A stretch of DNA of 64,000 nucleotides, taken from contig NZ_AWZT01000001.1 in assembly GCF_000472525.1 (NCBI RefSeq), positions 62,001 through 126,000 of the forward strand, in the 5' to 3' direction. The position numbers and the translations under genes are program-made. This DNA comes from Paraburkholderia dilworthii (GTDB lineage: Bacteria; Pseudomonadota; Gammaproteobacteria; Burkholderiales; Burkholderiaceae). A model generated the notes under the pieces. It searched no databases, was not told where the DNA came from, and was given only the letters and a program-made list of their open reading frames with translations. How positions within the stretch are numbered: position 1 is the stretch's first letter; the number at the start of each line of letters is the position of its first letter. This document shows positions 1 through 8,183 of this stretch, one piece after another.

Positions 1-107
1 ATATTTCACGACTCTTCTCCATCAGAAGTCAGTTGATGAAGACTGCTCGGCCCGAGCGCTTCCCTTATGTTCCACACCGTGGCCAGCCATGTCGCCTGAC
101 TCGGCGT

Positions 108-944
108 TCATCGTAGGGCGCCGTCCGGTAGTGATCGTCCATCGGGACGGTAGTCGAATCCAAGAAAGTGCAGTGCATACAGCGCCTGTCCCTGGTGCAT
201 CGGACCGCCGTCCTGAGTGCGGCAACCGCGCGCATGCGCGGCGCGGCGAAGCGGCGTCGGCTCTGCCGAATTGACGATGTCTACGACGATGGCACCGGGT
301 GTAAGCCGCTCTGGATCGACTGGCATGGCATCGTTCGCTTTCATGCCAAGCGGCGTTGCATTGATCACGACCTCGAAGCCGTGTGGATCGGCGGGGGCCG
401 AGCGTGTATCGCAGCCCGTCGCAGCAGCGACAGCTGCCGCAAGATCGTCGGCCCGACGCTCATCGACATCCGATATGGTCAGCGCGCTAGCGCCCGCCGA
501 GGCGACGGCGAATGCGATCGCTCGGCCTGCGCCTCCCGCGCCAACGAGAAGCACAGATTTGTTAGCCGGATGGTTGCCTTCCCACTGCATTCCAAGGACG
601 CAGCCGACGCCATCAAATATCGCGCCGACCCAACGTCCATCCGCTTCGCAGCGAATGACGTTGAGCGCGCCCACCTGACGAGCGGTCGAATCCAGCTCGT
701 CGACAAATGCGAGCATCCGTTCCTTATGAGGCATCGTGACCAGCATGCCGGACAGATTGCCCATCGCTCGTGCACCACCGACGAAGGCCGGCAGGTTATC
801 TCCCTTGACCCAGAAGGGGACGCAAGCCGCGTCGGTGCGCTGCTCAATAAACAGCCGGTTCAACAATTGCGGCGATTTCGCCGCGCTCAGCGGGTCGCCC
901 ACCAATCCGTAGAGTCGCGTTGTGCCAGAGATATGTAGTTGCAT
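108..944 (-). CDS. AroE-like shikimate dehydrogenase family oxidoreductase
   Basis: 278 aa, the usual AroE length. The N-terminal half carries the substrate-domain pattern AAKSPQLLNRLF and the catalytic lysine in MPHKERML; FDGVG corresponds to the family NTDGxG. A Rossmann motif GAGGAGRAIAF follows and ends in TISDVDE. The acidic residue at the end of the second strand, where NADP-dependent AroE enzymes have an arginine, suggests NAD use. The gene points the same way as the cupin and transporter genes at 1089-3097 and stands apart from any aromatic biosynthesis genes. I infer a catabolic quinate/shikimate- or hydroxy-acid-type role rather than housekeeping AroE. No good ribosome site precedes the ATG at 944, so the start is less certain than the product family. 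Confidence 0.8.
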   Translation of the reverse strand: MQLHISGTTRLYGLVGDPLSAAKSPQLLNRLFIEQRTDAACVPFWVKGDNLPAFVGGARAMGNLSGMLVTMPHKERMLAFVDELDSTARQVGALNVIRCEADGRWVGAIFDGVGCVLGMQWEGNHPANKSVLLVGAGGAGRAIAFAVASAGASALTISDVDERRADDLAAAVAAATGCDTRSAPADPHGFEVVINATPLGMKANDAMPVDPERLTPGAIVVDIVNSAEPTPLRRAAHARGCRTQDGGPMHQGQALYALHFLGFDYRPDGRSLPDGALR

Positions 945-1088
945 TGCGGCTTGATATCAGATGTAAAACGAAGGACGATTCCTGCACATTCGCTACGCCG
1001 TACAGCGTCGAGGTGCCCACCTGCTTGCGACGTACAACGTGCCTTGCGCAGAAAGCCCGCACCCAGGAAAGCTGGATGCGCTTATTTG

Positions 1089-1541
1089 CTACTTCCACGG
1101 TGCCGGCGGTTGAGCCAGATCCCACGTCCCGAAGACCGCCGGCTCGTTGATCTCAATCACTTCGAGGTCATCCGAGCGCCACATCACATTGTGCGGAACG
1201 CCGGCGGGCTGGGACAGGCCGTCACCGGCGCTGAGCGTGACATCGCTGTCCACCCCGGCAAATCGAAACGTGACCGATCCGCGCAGCACATACAGGTAAT
1301 GCGCGGTCATGTCATGCCAGTGCCAGCCAGTGGGTGCGGTGAACGGCTTAAGCGCGCGAATGTGCTTCGCCCCAATGCGACCGTTGGTGACGGTGGCAAG
1401 CCCAAGGTCGCGATACTCTGAGTCGGCGCGCAGGCCCTCCTGATTCCAGGGGGTCTCGGACGCGCTGATTTGCGACAATGCGCTTAGGGACCGCGCGAGT
1501 TCGCGCGGGCCGTCGTAACGCGGCGTGCCTTCGTTGTGCAT
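1089..1541 (-). CDS. Single-domain cupin protein
   Basis: 150 aa. The start at 1541 is chosen because GAGGAGAGAGG stands just upstream of the ATG; the reading frame itself opens 17 codons earlier. The sequence has the cupin motifs: WHWHDMTAHYLYVLRGSVTFRF holds the first histidine cluster (two His plus a later His), and AGDGLSQPAGVPHNV is the second motif with its His. Such proteins are small metal-binding beta barrels that act as sensors, isomerases or dioxygenases; the substrate cannot be read from sequence. It lies between the AroE-like gene and the MHS transporter, transcribed in the same direction, so it probably belongs to the same catabolic unit. Confidence 0.75.
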   Translation of the reverse strand: MHNEGTPRYDGPRELARSLSALSQISASETPWNQEGLRADSEYRDLGLATVTNGRIGAKHIRALKPFTAPTGWHWHDMTAHYLYVLRGSVTFRFAGVDSDVTLSAGDGLSQPAGVPHNVMWRSDDLEVIEINEPAVFGTWDLAQPPAPWK

Positions 1542-1663
1542 GTGCCTCTCTCCTCTGTTGCTTCGGGTACTCACAGTAGCTGCGGACGGCAAATCGCGCG
1601 GCTCAACGGCTCAGCGAGACTTGCACCCCGCGTTCGGGGCGACGAGTGCTGCGCTAACGGCGG

Positions 1664-3097
1664 CTAGGACCGCAATTCATTGGCAAGCTCTCCGGCATCG
1701 GCATCCTTGATCGTCCGAACCATAGCTTCACTGCGCAGGCGTTCATATTCAGCCTTCGGTACGGGGACCGCATTGCGGTCGCCCAGATCGTTAAGGCGAA
1801 TACGGTACGTTTCTCGTGTAGAGAACGCGGCAAACGCGGCAACAAGACAAATGCCCAGGGTGAGAAAACCTATCCTCAGCGGGATATGGGTGGACCCCGG
1901 AGGCGCGACTGCGACGAAAAGCGACGGCAGCAAGGCACACAAAGTCGTCCCTACGTTTTGTCCGATCGCCATCCCGGAGACGCGCACGCGCGTGCGGAAC
2001 AGTTCGGGGAAGAGGCTCGGGAACACGCCGTTGAAGCCCTGGTAAGCGACGCCCCACATGAGCAACGAGAAGATGAGTGAGAGCCAGATACTGTGGATGC
2101 TGATAGCGTACAGGTAGCCGAAAGCGAAGATCCCGGAGCTAACAACGCCGACGATAACGGGGGGCCTGCGACCGATCTTGTCCGAGAGGTTGCCGACGAG
2201 CGGGATCAGTATTACGGAGCAAAGGTTGCCGAGGACCGGCACCCACAGAAAGACGCCGGCAGGAAAGCCAATGCCGTACGCCGGCTGGACTGCATAGGTC
2301 GCGCCGAACACAGTCGCAAGGAGCGCGGTGACGGCGGCGAGTGCCATGCCGACGACGCGTAACACGTCGCCCCAACTCTCGCGAAGGACCTCGATGACCG
2401 GCGAGGCCGGAACTTCCCCATGCGTCTGCTCTTCTGAAAAAGCAGGGGTTTCATCTACCTGACGGCGAATGATGTAGCCGACGATGATCACGACGATGCT
2501 GAGGAGGAACGGAATGCGCCAGCCCCACGATACAAACTGGTCCTTAGGCATGAAGTGCGCGAGCGGCAGGAAGATAGCTGCCGCAAGGAGCTGCCCCGCC
2601 TGCACGCCTTGAAGGGTGAAGCTCGCAAAGTATCCCCGCCGTCCGAACGGCGCATGTTCAAGAATCATGGAACTCGCGCCGGACATTTCGCCTGCCACTG
2701 CGAACCCCTGGATGAGTCGCAAGATGACGAGCAACACCGGGGCCCACACACCGACCTGCTTGTAAGTGGGCAAGAGACCCACGCACATCGTTGCGAAGCC
2801 CATCAGGAACATGCAAAAAATCAGCACTGTCTTGCGACCGTGTCGGTCGCCGACGTGTCCGAGCACCATAGCGCCAATCGGTCGAGCGACATAGCCCACA
2901 CCAAAGGTCGCCAGTGAAGCGATGATGCCCACCGTCGGATTATCAGAGGGAAAGAAGAGTTGCGGGAACAGCAACGAGGCGGCGGTCGCATAGATAAAAA
3001 AGTCATAGTACTCGAGCGCTGAGCCGATCCAGCCGCTAGCTGCTGCAACCTTCGATTGGCGCTTGCCGTCGGGCCTCGCCGGTGCACTGGGGTTCAT
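1664..3097 (-). CDS. MFS transporter, metabolite:H+ symporter (MHS) family
   Basis: 477 aa from the ATG at 3097, which has GGAGAC upstream; an in-frame ATG 21 codons earlier lacks such a site. Twelve hydrophobic segments are visible. The first is preceded by SGWIGSALEYYDFFIYATAA, typical of MHS carriers (ShiA/ProP/KgtP relatives), and the loop between helices 2 and 3 carries GHVGDRHGRKTVL, the MFS signature. Members import organic acids, shikimate, proline or betaine with protons. The gene is divergent from the IclR gene at 3183, with 85 bp between start codons, so IclR probably controls both directions. The substrate is probably that of the enzymes at 3992-9371, but this is inference. Confidence 0.85.
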   Translation of the reverse strand: MNPSAPARPDGKRQSKVAAASGWIGSALEYYDFFIYATAASLLFPQLFFPSDNPTVGIIASLATFGVGYVARPIGAMVLGHVGDRHGRKTVLIFCMFLMGFATMCVGLLPTYKQVGVWAPVLLVILRLIQGFAVAGEMSGASSMILEHAPFGRRGYFASFTLQGVQAGQLLAAAIFLPLAHFMPKDQFVSWGWRIPFLLSIVVIIVGYIIRRQVDETPAFSEEQTHGEVPASPVIEVLRESWGDVLRVVGMALAAVTALLATVFGATYAVQPAYGIGFPAGVFLWVPVLGNLCSVILIPLVGNLSDKIGRRPPVIVGVVSSGIFAFGYLYAISIHSIWLSLIFSLLMWGVAYQGFNGVFPSLFPELFRTRVRVSGMAIGQNVGTTLCALLPSLFVAVAPPGSTHIPLRIGFLTLGICLVAAFAAFSTRETYRIRLNDLGDRNAVPVPKAEYERLRSEAMVRTIKDADAGELANELRS

Positions 3098-3145
3098 GCC
3101 TGTCTCCATTTGTAATTGACTTTCCGGTGTTCTTTGTCTATTGTT

Positions 3146-3175
3146 GTAACACCGTTCCAATAAGAATCATGTTAC
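3146..3175. promoter_or_regulatory. Possible operator in the MHS transporter/IclR divergent region
   Basis: The 85-bp region between the two start codons holds an inverted repeat GTAAC (3146-3150) and GTTAC (3171-3175) around an AT-rich centre with TTCC and GAA blocks. IclR regulators usually bind such short dyads near their own promoter. Arms this short occur by chance, so this is only a candidate. Confidence 0.25.
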
Positions 3176-3182
3176 GTCAATT

Positions 3183-3995
3183 ATGAGAGTTGTCAAGGGA
3201 GCAGTTGACCGGTCGCTACAGGCGATCGAGTTGCTCGCAAGAGAGGCGCGATGGATGCGTATGTCGGACATCGCCGCGGAACTAGAGCTCGAAAAAGGGC
3301 CCGCCCATCGGGTGCTCGCGCAACTCTGCGAGCAGGGTTGGGCGGAACAGGACGAACAGACGTCCCAGTACCGTCTGACATTGAAGCTGTCCTTGTTGGG
3401 CCAGCGGTACCTGCATGGGCTCGGTCTGCCAGGGCTGGTGCAGCCCATCCTCGACGGAGTCGCAGCCCAGTGCCGCGAGCTGGTCCGGTTGACGGTCGTC
3501 AACGAGGGCACGCTCGCGTGGCTGGCGTCGTCCCAAGGTGCGGCGCCTGGGCTGATGTATTCGCCGTCGATGGACAAGCCCATCGTCCTGCACGCCACGG
3601 CCAACGGCAAGGTATGGCTGGCGACCATGTCCAACGACGAGGCAATTGAATGCGCGTTGCGCGGTGGACTCGGCAAAGGGGCCGCCAGTGGCGCCTGCGC
3701 GCCGAAGGCCATCAGCAGCATCGAGCAGTTGATTCCGGAGTTGGAGCGGACCCGGCAGCGTGGTTACGGGCTTGTGGTCGAAGAGGCCGAGCCGGGCGTG
3801 GTGGCTCTCGCGGTGCCGGTGCGTTCGCTGACTGACGGTGCAGTGGTCGGCACAATGAGTATTGCCGGACCGGTCATGCGGGTTCAGCCGGAGCGTTACG
3901 ACGCCTTTTACGCGCTACTGCAGGAAGCGTCCGGGAAGCTCGGTGCCGTATGGCCGCGCCAAAGCGTCGGTTTGCATGCGAGCGAGGCGGCGTGA
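3183..3995 (+). CDS. IclR family transcriptional regulator
   Basis: 270 aa, normal for the family. Residues 1-65 form the winged helix-turn-helix (DRSLQAIELLAREARWMRMSD, then ELELEKGPAHRVLAQLCEQGW). The rest is the IclR effector domain with the expected blocks DKPIVLHATANGKVWLA, RGYGLVVEEAEPGVVALAVPVR and GTMSIAGP. The effector is normally a small organic acid. It is divergent from the MHS transporter, and its stop overlaps the GTG start of the hydratase gene (GTGA), so it heads and probably regulates the operon running to 9371. Confidence 0.9.
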   Translation: MRVVKGAVDRSLQAIELLAREARWMRMSDIAAELELEKGPAHRVLAQLCEQGWAEQDEQTSQYRLTLKLSLLGQRYLHGLGLPGLVQPILDGVAAQCRELVRLTVVNEGTLAWLASSQGAAPGLMYSPSMDKPIVLHATANGKVWLATMSNDEAIECALRGGLGKGAASGACAPKAISSIEQLIPELERTRQRGYGLVVEEAEPGVVALAVPVRSLTDGAVVGTMSIAGPVMRVQPERYDAFYALLQEASGKLGAVWPRQSVGLHASEAA

Positions 3996-4804
3996 ACGCG
4001 CCGGGCGCAGCTCAGGGTCTCGAGCGAATTGCCGCGTTGGGTAAGCAGGCAGCACGTATTCTCGTCGCGGCGCGCCGGCAAGGCACGCTCGTGGAGCGTC
4101 TTCCCGTCGACCTGCGGCCTGCGAATCTGGACGAGGGTTTCGCTATCCAGCAGCAGGTGGGCGATCAGCTCGGCGGGCAGCCTGGCGCGTGGAAATGTGC
4201 GCTGCCGCCGGCGGGCAAACTCATCGCCGCGCCAATCTATGACGCCGTCATCCATCGAGGCGCCCAATGCCGCATTCGCGCCGTGCCTGCGCAGTCTTGC
4301 GTAAGGGCAGAGCCTGAACTCGCCTGTTTGCTGGCTCGCGATCTGCCGCCACGGCGTGAAGCGTATGGCGAAGCCGAGGTGCTCGAGGCTCTCGGGGATG
4401 TTCACCTTGCGCTCGAAGTGCTGGGCAGTCGCTATGCGCACCCGGAATCGCTGACGTTTCCCGAATTACTGGCAGACGGTCTGTTCAACGCCGGTCTTGT
4501 GATTGGGCCACGCGTTCAATTGCGCGACGGTGCGACGCTGGCCGATCTCCCGATCGAGTTCACGATCAGCGTGACTCGCGCCGAACGCGACACGGCCAGT
4601 TTTGCTGGCCGCCACCCTGATCGCAGCGTGCTCGCGCCGATCGTGTGGCTCGTCAATTTTCTTCGCGTCCGCGGCCTTGGATTGCATGCCGGCCAGGCTG
4701 TGATCACGGGCTCCTACGCGGGCGTGCTCGAGTTGCCGATCGGCTGTGAGTTGCAAGTCGGCTTCGGTGATCTCGGCACGTTGCCCATACTTTTTTCGCC
4801 TTGA
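3992..4804 (+). CDS. 2-keto-4-pentenoate hydratase (MhpD) family protein
   Basis: About 270 aa if translation begins at the GTG at 3992, whose bases overlap the IclR stop codon as GTGA; an ATG at 3950 would give a longer overlap with IclR. MhpD-type hydratases and 4-oxalocrotonate decarboxylases share this fold, a branch of the fumarylacetoacetate hydrolase superfamily. Visible family blocks are DEGFAIQQQVGDQLGG near residue 40, RAEPELACLLARDL in the middle (metal-binding acidic residues), and a C-terminal GLGLHAGQAVITGSYAG. Reaction class: addition of water to, or decarboxylation of, a 2-keto-4-enoate. Followed after 13 bp by another FAH-type gene. Confidence 0.75.
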   Translation: MNAPGAAQGLERIAALGKQAARILVAARRQGTLVERLPVDLRPANLDEGFAIQQQVGDQLGGQPGAWKCALPPAGKLIAAPIYDAVIHRGAQCRIRAVPAQSCVRAEPELACLLARDLPPRREAYGEAEVLEALGDVHLALEVLGSRYAHPESLTFPELLADGLFNAGLVIGPRVQLRDGATLADLPIEFTISVTRAERDTASFAGRHPDRSVLAPIVWLVNFLRVRGLGLHAGQAVITGSYAGVLELPIGCELQVGFGDLGTLPILFSP

Positions 4805-4817
4805 TAGGAGTATTCAA

Positions 4818-5711
4818 ATGCGTCTCGTCCGTTTCGGCCAGCCTGGTCAGGAGCATCCCGGTGTCATCGATCCGAGCGGCACGATCCGCGACCTGACCGG
4901 CGTCGTCGACGACATCGACGGAACGACTGTTTCCCCAGCGGCCCTTGCGAAGCTGAGCGAACTCGATCTGAATCGCCTGCCCGTCGTGGAAGCGGGCACG
5001 CGCCTTGGCGCCTGTATCGGCAATGTCCGTAACCTCGTGTGCATTGGTCTGAACTACACCGACCATGCCGCTGAGACCGATACGCCGATCCCGCGGGAAC
5101 CTGTCGTGTTCAACAAGCATACCGGTTCGATCAGTGGTCCGAACGATCCTGTGATTTTGCCGGCAGACGCGCAAAAGCTGGATTGGGAGGTCGAACTGGG
5201 CGTGGTAATTGGCAAGCCCGCCTGGCAGATCGATGAAGCCACCGCGCTCGATCATGTGGCCGGTTACTGCCTTGCCAATGACGTTTCCGAACGCGCGTAT
5301 CAGCTCGAACGCGAAGGCCAGTGGACGAAGGGCAAGAGCGGCTTCTCTTTTGCACCGCTCGGCCCGTGGCTTGTAACGCGTGATCAAGTGCCCGACCCGC
5401 AGATGCTCGACCTGTGGCTCGACGTCAACGGCACACGTCGTCAGACGGGTAACACACGCACGATGATTTTCAACGTCGCGCATATCGTGGCGTACCTAAG
5501 CCGCTTCATGCCGCTGATGCCCGGCGACGTCATTATCACTGGGACGCCCCCAGGCGTTGGGCTCGGTCAGAAGCCGCCCGTCTTTCTGAAAGCGGGCGAC
5601 ACCATGACCCTCGGCGGCAGCGGACTCGGCGAGCAGCGCCAGAAGGTGGTGCCGTACGCCGATTCGCTTGGCGCGGCATGGGGCCGCGGCGAATATCCGT
5701 TGGCAGGATAA
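4818..5711 (+). CDS. Fumarylacetoacetate hydrolase family protein, diketo-deoxy sugar acid hydrolase type
   Basis: 297 aa from ATG 4818 with GGAG upstream. Family motifs are clear: VCIGLNYTDHAAET, DWEVELGVVIG with the metal-binding Glu residues, ANDVSERAYQLE with the metal-binding Asp, and TGTPPGVGLGQKPP near the C-terminus. The opening MRLVRFGQPGQE and the overall layout resemble, from memory, the bacterial 2,4-diketo-3-deoxy-L-fuconate/rhamnonate/pentonate hydrolases, which split the diketo acid into pyruvate and a short hydroxy acid. The UxaA- and AraD-type neighbours fit that role. The exact sugar acid is unknown. Confidence 0.8.
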   Translation: MRLVRFGQPGQEHPGVIDPSGTIRDLTGVVDDIDGTTVSPAALAKLSELDLNRLPVVEAGTRLGACIGNVRNLVCIGLNYTDHAAETDTPIPREPVVFNKHTGSISGPNDPVILPADAQKLDWEVELGVVIGKPAWQIDEATALDHVAGYCLANDVSERAYQLEREGQWTKGKSGFSFAPLGPWLVTRDQVPDPQMLDLWLDVNGTRRQTGNTRTMIFNVAHIVAYLSRFMPLMPGDVIITGTPPGVGLGQKPPVFLKAGDTMTLGGSGLGEQRQKVVPYADSLGAAWGRGEYPLAG

Positions 5712-5739
5712 AACGATTCGATCTGTAGGAGGATGAGAT

Positions 5740-6435
5740 ATGAGCCTTGCCGGAACTGGCGTCGTGGCAATCTGGCATGACCTGCTGCCCGAAGCGAAAG
5801 ATGAATTCTACGAGTGGCACAACCGCGAGCACATGCCGGAACGCGCCGGGATTCCTGGGTTCAGGCGCGGCCGGCGCTATATTGCGCTGGACGCGGGGCC
5901 CGAATACTTCAATCTGTATGAAGCCGACACCGTGGAGGTGCTCGGTGCACAAGACTACCTGCTTCGGCTGAATTCGCCGACGCCGTGGACGAAGCAGGTC
6001 GTTCCCTCGTTTCGCAGCGTGGCCCGCTCGATCTGCCATGTGGCGTATTCCGACGGCGTGGGACAGGGCGCCAATCTCATGACAGTGCGCTTCGATGTCC
6101 CTTCGGCGGCGCGGGCCCATGTCGTGAAGGGATTGCGTCAGCAGGTCTTGCCGCCGCTCGTCGACCAAGCCGGCATCACGGGCGTGCACCTGTGTCTGGC
6201 CGATGAGGCCGTCAGCAAGGTCGAAACGGCTGAGAAGAAGGCGCGCTCGGAAGGCACCCTGGTGCCGACATGGATCGTGATGATCGAAGGATGCCGCGCG
6301 GACTATGTCCGCACAGCAGTGGACGTTTTCATTGCCGGGCTCGCTGCTTTGCCCGGGGCCGCTGCGGTAGCGCCGGACTCTACGCTCTATCAACTCGAGT
6401 ACACGCGCTGCAAGACGCCGTGGAGCGCTGGCTGA
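5740..6435 (+). CDS. EthD-like dimeric alpha-beta barrel protein
   Basis: 231 aa, preceded by a strong AGGAGG. The N-terminal half (about 1-105) has the pattern YEWHNREHMPERAGIPGFRRG, seen in small ferredoxin-fold proteins of the EthD/dimeric alpha-beta barrel group. Residues 115-225 look like a second, degenerate copy of the same fold. Single-domain relatives degrade or isomerise reactive intermediates, and many have no known function. It sits in the middle of the sugar-acid operon, 28 bp behind the FAH gene. I do not assign a reaction. Confidence 0.6.
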   Translation: MSLAGTGVVAIWHDLLPEAKDEFYEWHNREHMPERAGIPGFRRGRRYIALDAGPEYFNLYEADTVEVLGAQDYLLRLNSPTPWTKQVVPSFRSVARSICHVAYSDGVGQGANLMTVRFDVPSAARAHVVKGLRQQVLPPLVDQAGITGVHLCLADEAVSKVETAEKKARSEGTLVPTWIVMIEGCRADYVRTAVDVFIAGLAALPGAAAVAPDSTLYQLEYTRCKTPWSAG

Positions 6436-6532
6436 AACGTCGCTTGAATACGGCTGCACGGGCGCGTCACGCGACGCGGCGCGGCCGGCCCTGAAACTGT
6501 TCTCACGCATTGAGAAACGAAGGAGTAGTTCC

Positions 6533-8104
6533 ATGTCGTCCCCTGTTGCGAGCACGTCCGTCGCATCGACCGCGGTCAGACCGGTTCGCGTCATTCGACT
6601 CAATCCCGCTGACGATGTCGTCATCGCCCTCGATCAACTTATGTCCGGCACCGTGCTGGATGGGGAAGCGGTGACGGTCTCGGGATTGATCCCGCCCGGT
6701 CACAAAGTGGCGACACGCGACATCGGTGAAGGGGAGGCTGTGCACCGTTATGGCCAGATCATCGGCTTTGCGAGTCAGCCGATCCGCGCGGGGCAGCACG
6801 TTCATACTCACAATCTCGCGATGGGCGAATTCGCCCGTGACTACGCATTCAGTCAGGGCATACGTGCCACTGTCCCGTCAACTGAATGCGCGACATTTCG
6901 TGGCATTGTGCGTGAAGACGGCCGTGTGGCAACGCGTAATTACATCGGCATCCTAACGTCGGTGAATTGCTCCGCCACGGTCGCGCGAGCCATTTCCGAC
7001 TATTTCCGCCGCGACATTCATCCTCAAGCGCTGGCCGCGTTTCCGAATGTCGATGGCGTCGTCGCGCTCACCCATGATTCGGGTTGCGCCATCGATTCCG
7101 AAGGCGACGGTCTCGCGATCCTGCAGCGCACGCTTGGCGGCTATGCGTGCCATCCCAACTTCGCGAGCGTGCTGGTCATAGGCCTGGGCTGTGAAACGAA
7201 TCAGATTTCGCGGCTGCTCGAAACTCAAGGGCTCAGAGAACACGACCGCTTGCGAACCTTCACGATTCAGGACACCGGCGGCACGACCCTGACAATTGCA
7301 AAGGGTATCGAACTGGTTCGACAGATGTTGCCCGACGCGAACGACGTTAGGCGGGAAACGGTTTCGGCAAGTCATCTCACCGTCGGCCTTCAATGCGGTG
7401 GGTCGGACGGATATTCGGGCATCACGGCCAATCCCGTGCTGGGCGCAGCCGTCGATTTGCTCGTGCGGCACGGCGGTACAGCGATTCTCTCGGAGACGCC
7501 GGAGATTTATGGCGCGGAGCACCTGTTGACCCGCCGCGCGGTAACGCCCGAAGTGGGACAGAAGCTGGTCGATCGCATCAGGTGGTGGGAAGCATACGCG
7601 CAGCGGCAAGGGGCGCAGATCAACAACAATCCGTCGGCGGGCAACAAGGCCGGCGGTTTGACGACCGTCCTCGAGAAATCGTTGGGCGGCATCGCAAAGG
7701 CAGGCTCGACGAACCTTGTCGAGGTGTACGAGTACGCCCAGCCGGTCAAGGCGCGCGGTCTGGTGTTCATGGACACGCCCGGCTACGACCCGGTTTCGGC
7801 CACAGGCCAGGTTGCGGGCGGTGCAAACCTGATCTGCTTCACGACGGGACGCGGTTCGGCTTACGGCTGCGCGCCCTCGCCGTCGGTAAAGCTCGCGACA
7901 AACACGGCCCTCTGGCAACGTCAGTCCGACGATATGGACCTGAACTGCGGAGAAGTGCTGGAAGGAAGCACAACGATCGAGCAACTCGGCGCAGTGTTGT
8001 TCAAGCTGCTGCTCGACGTGGCCTCCGGGACACGGTCCCGCAGCGAGCAGCACGGTTACGGACAAAACGAATTCGTGCCTTGGCAAATCAGCGCAATCAT
8101 GTGA
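6533..8104 (+). CDS. UxaA/altronate dehydratase family protein (sugar-acid dehydratase)
   Basis: 523 aa; ATG 6533 follows AAGGAGTAG. It combines the small N-terminal SAF domain (about 15-105, with GHKVATRDIGEGEAVHRYGQIIG) and the large dehydratase domain (GRVATRNYIGI, THDSGCAID, GLGCETNQ, LQCGGSDGYSGITANP, PEIYGAEHLL, FTTGRGSAYG). The conserved Cys and His residues belong to the iron-dependent site. The family dehydrates altronate, galactarate and, in some betaproteobacteria, pentonates, giving 2-keto-3-deoxy acids. This is probably the first enzyme of the pathway. The N-terminal 15 residues are Ser/Thr/Ala/Val-rich and outside the domain. Confidence 0.85.
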   Translation: MSSPVASTSVASTAVRPVRVIRLNPADDVVIALDQLMSGTVLDGEAVTVSGLIPPGHKVATRDIGEGEAVHRYGQIIGFASQPIRAGQHVHTHNLAMGEFARDYAFSQGIRATVPSTECATFRGIVREDGRVATRNYIGILTSVNCSATVARAISDYFRRDIHPQALAAFPNVDGVVALTHDSGCAIDSEGDGLAILQRTLGGYACHPNFASVLVIGLGCETNQISRLLETQGLREHDRLRTFTIQDTGGTTLTIAKGIELVRQMLPDANDVRRETVSASHLTVGLQCGGSDGYSGITANPVLGAAVDLLVRHGGTAILSETPEIYGAEHLLTRRAVTPEVGQKLVDRIRWWEAYAQRQGAQINNNPSAGNKAGGLTTVLEKSLGGIAKAGSTNLVEVYEYAQPVKARGLVFMDTPGYDPVSATGQVAGGANLICFTTGRGSAYGCAPSPSVKLATNTALWQRQSDDMDLNCGEVLEGSTTIEQLGAVLFKLLLDVASGTRSRSEQHGYGQNEFVPWQISAIM

Positions 8105-8183
8105 GCAGTTGCAGTCCGGCATAAGTAGAGCATGCACCGCACTGATGCCCGGCAATAACGCATATCAGGTTGGAGAAAGATAG

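Noticed and set aside
1..107. Possible gene end at the left edge
   Set aside because: No frame with recognisable protein in these bases.
6953..8155. 400-codon minus-strand frame opposite the UxaA-type gene
   Set aside because: Antisense artefact; no recognisable domain.
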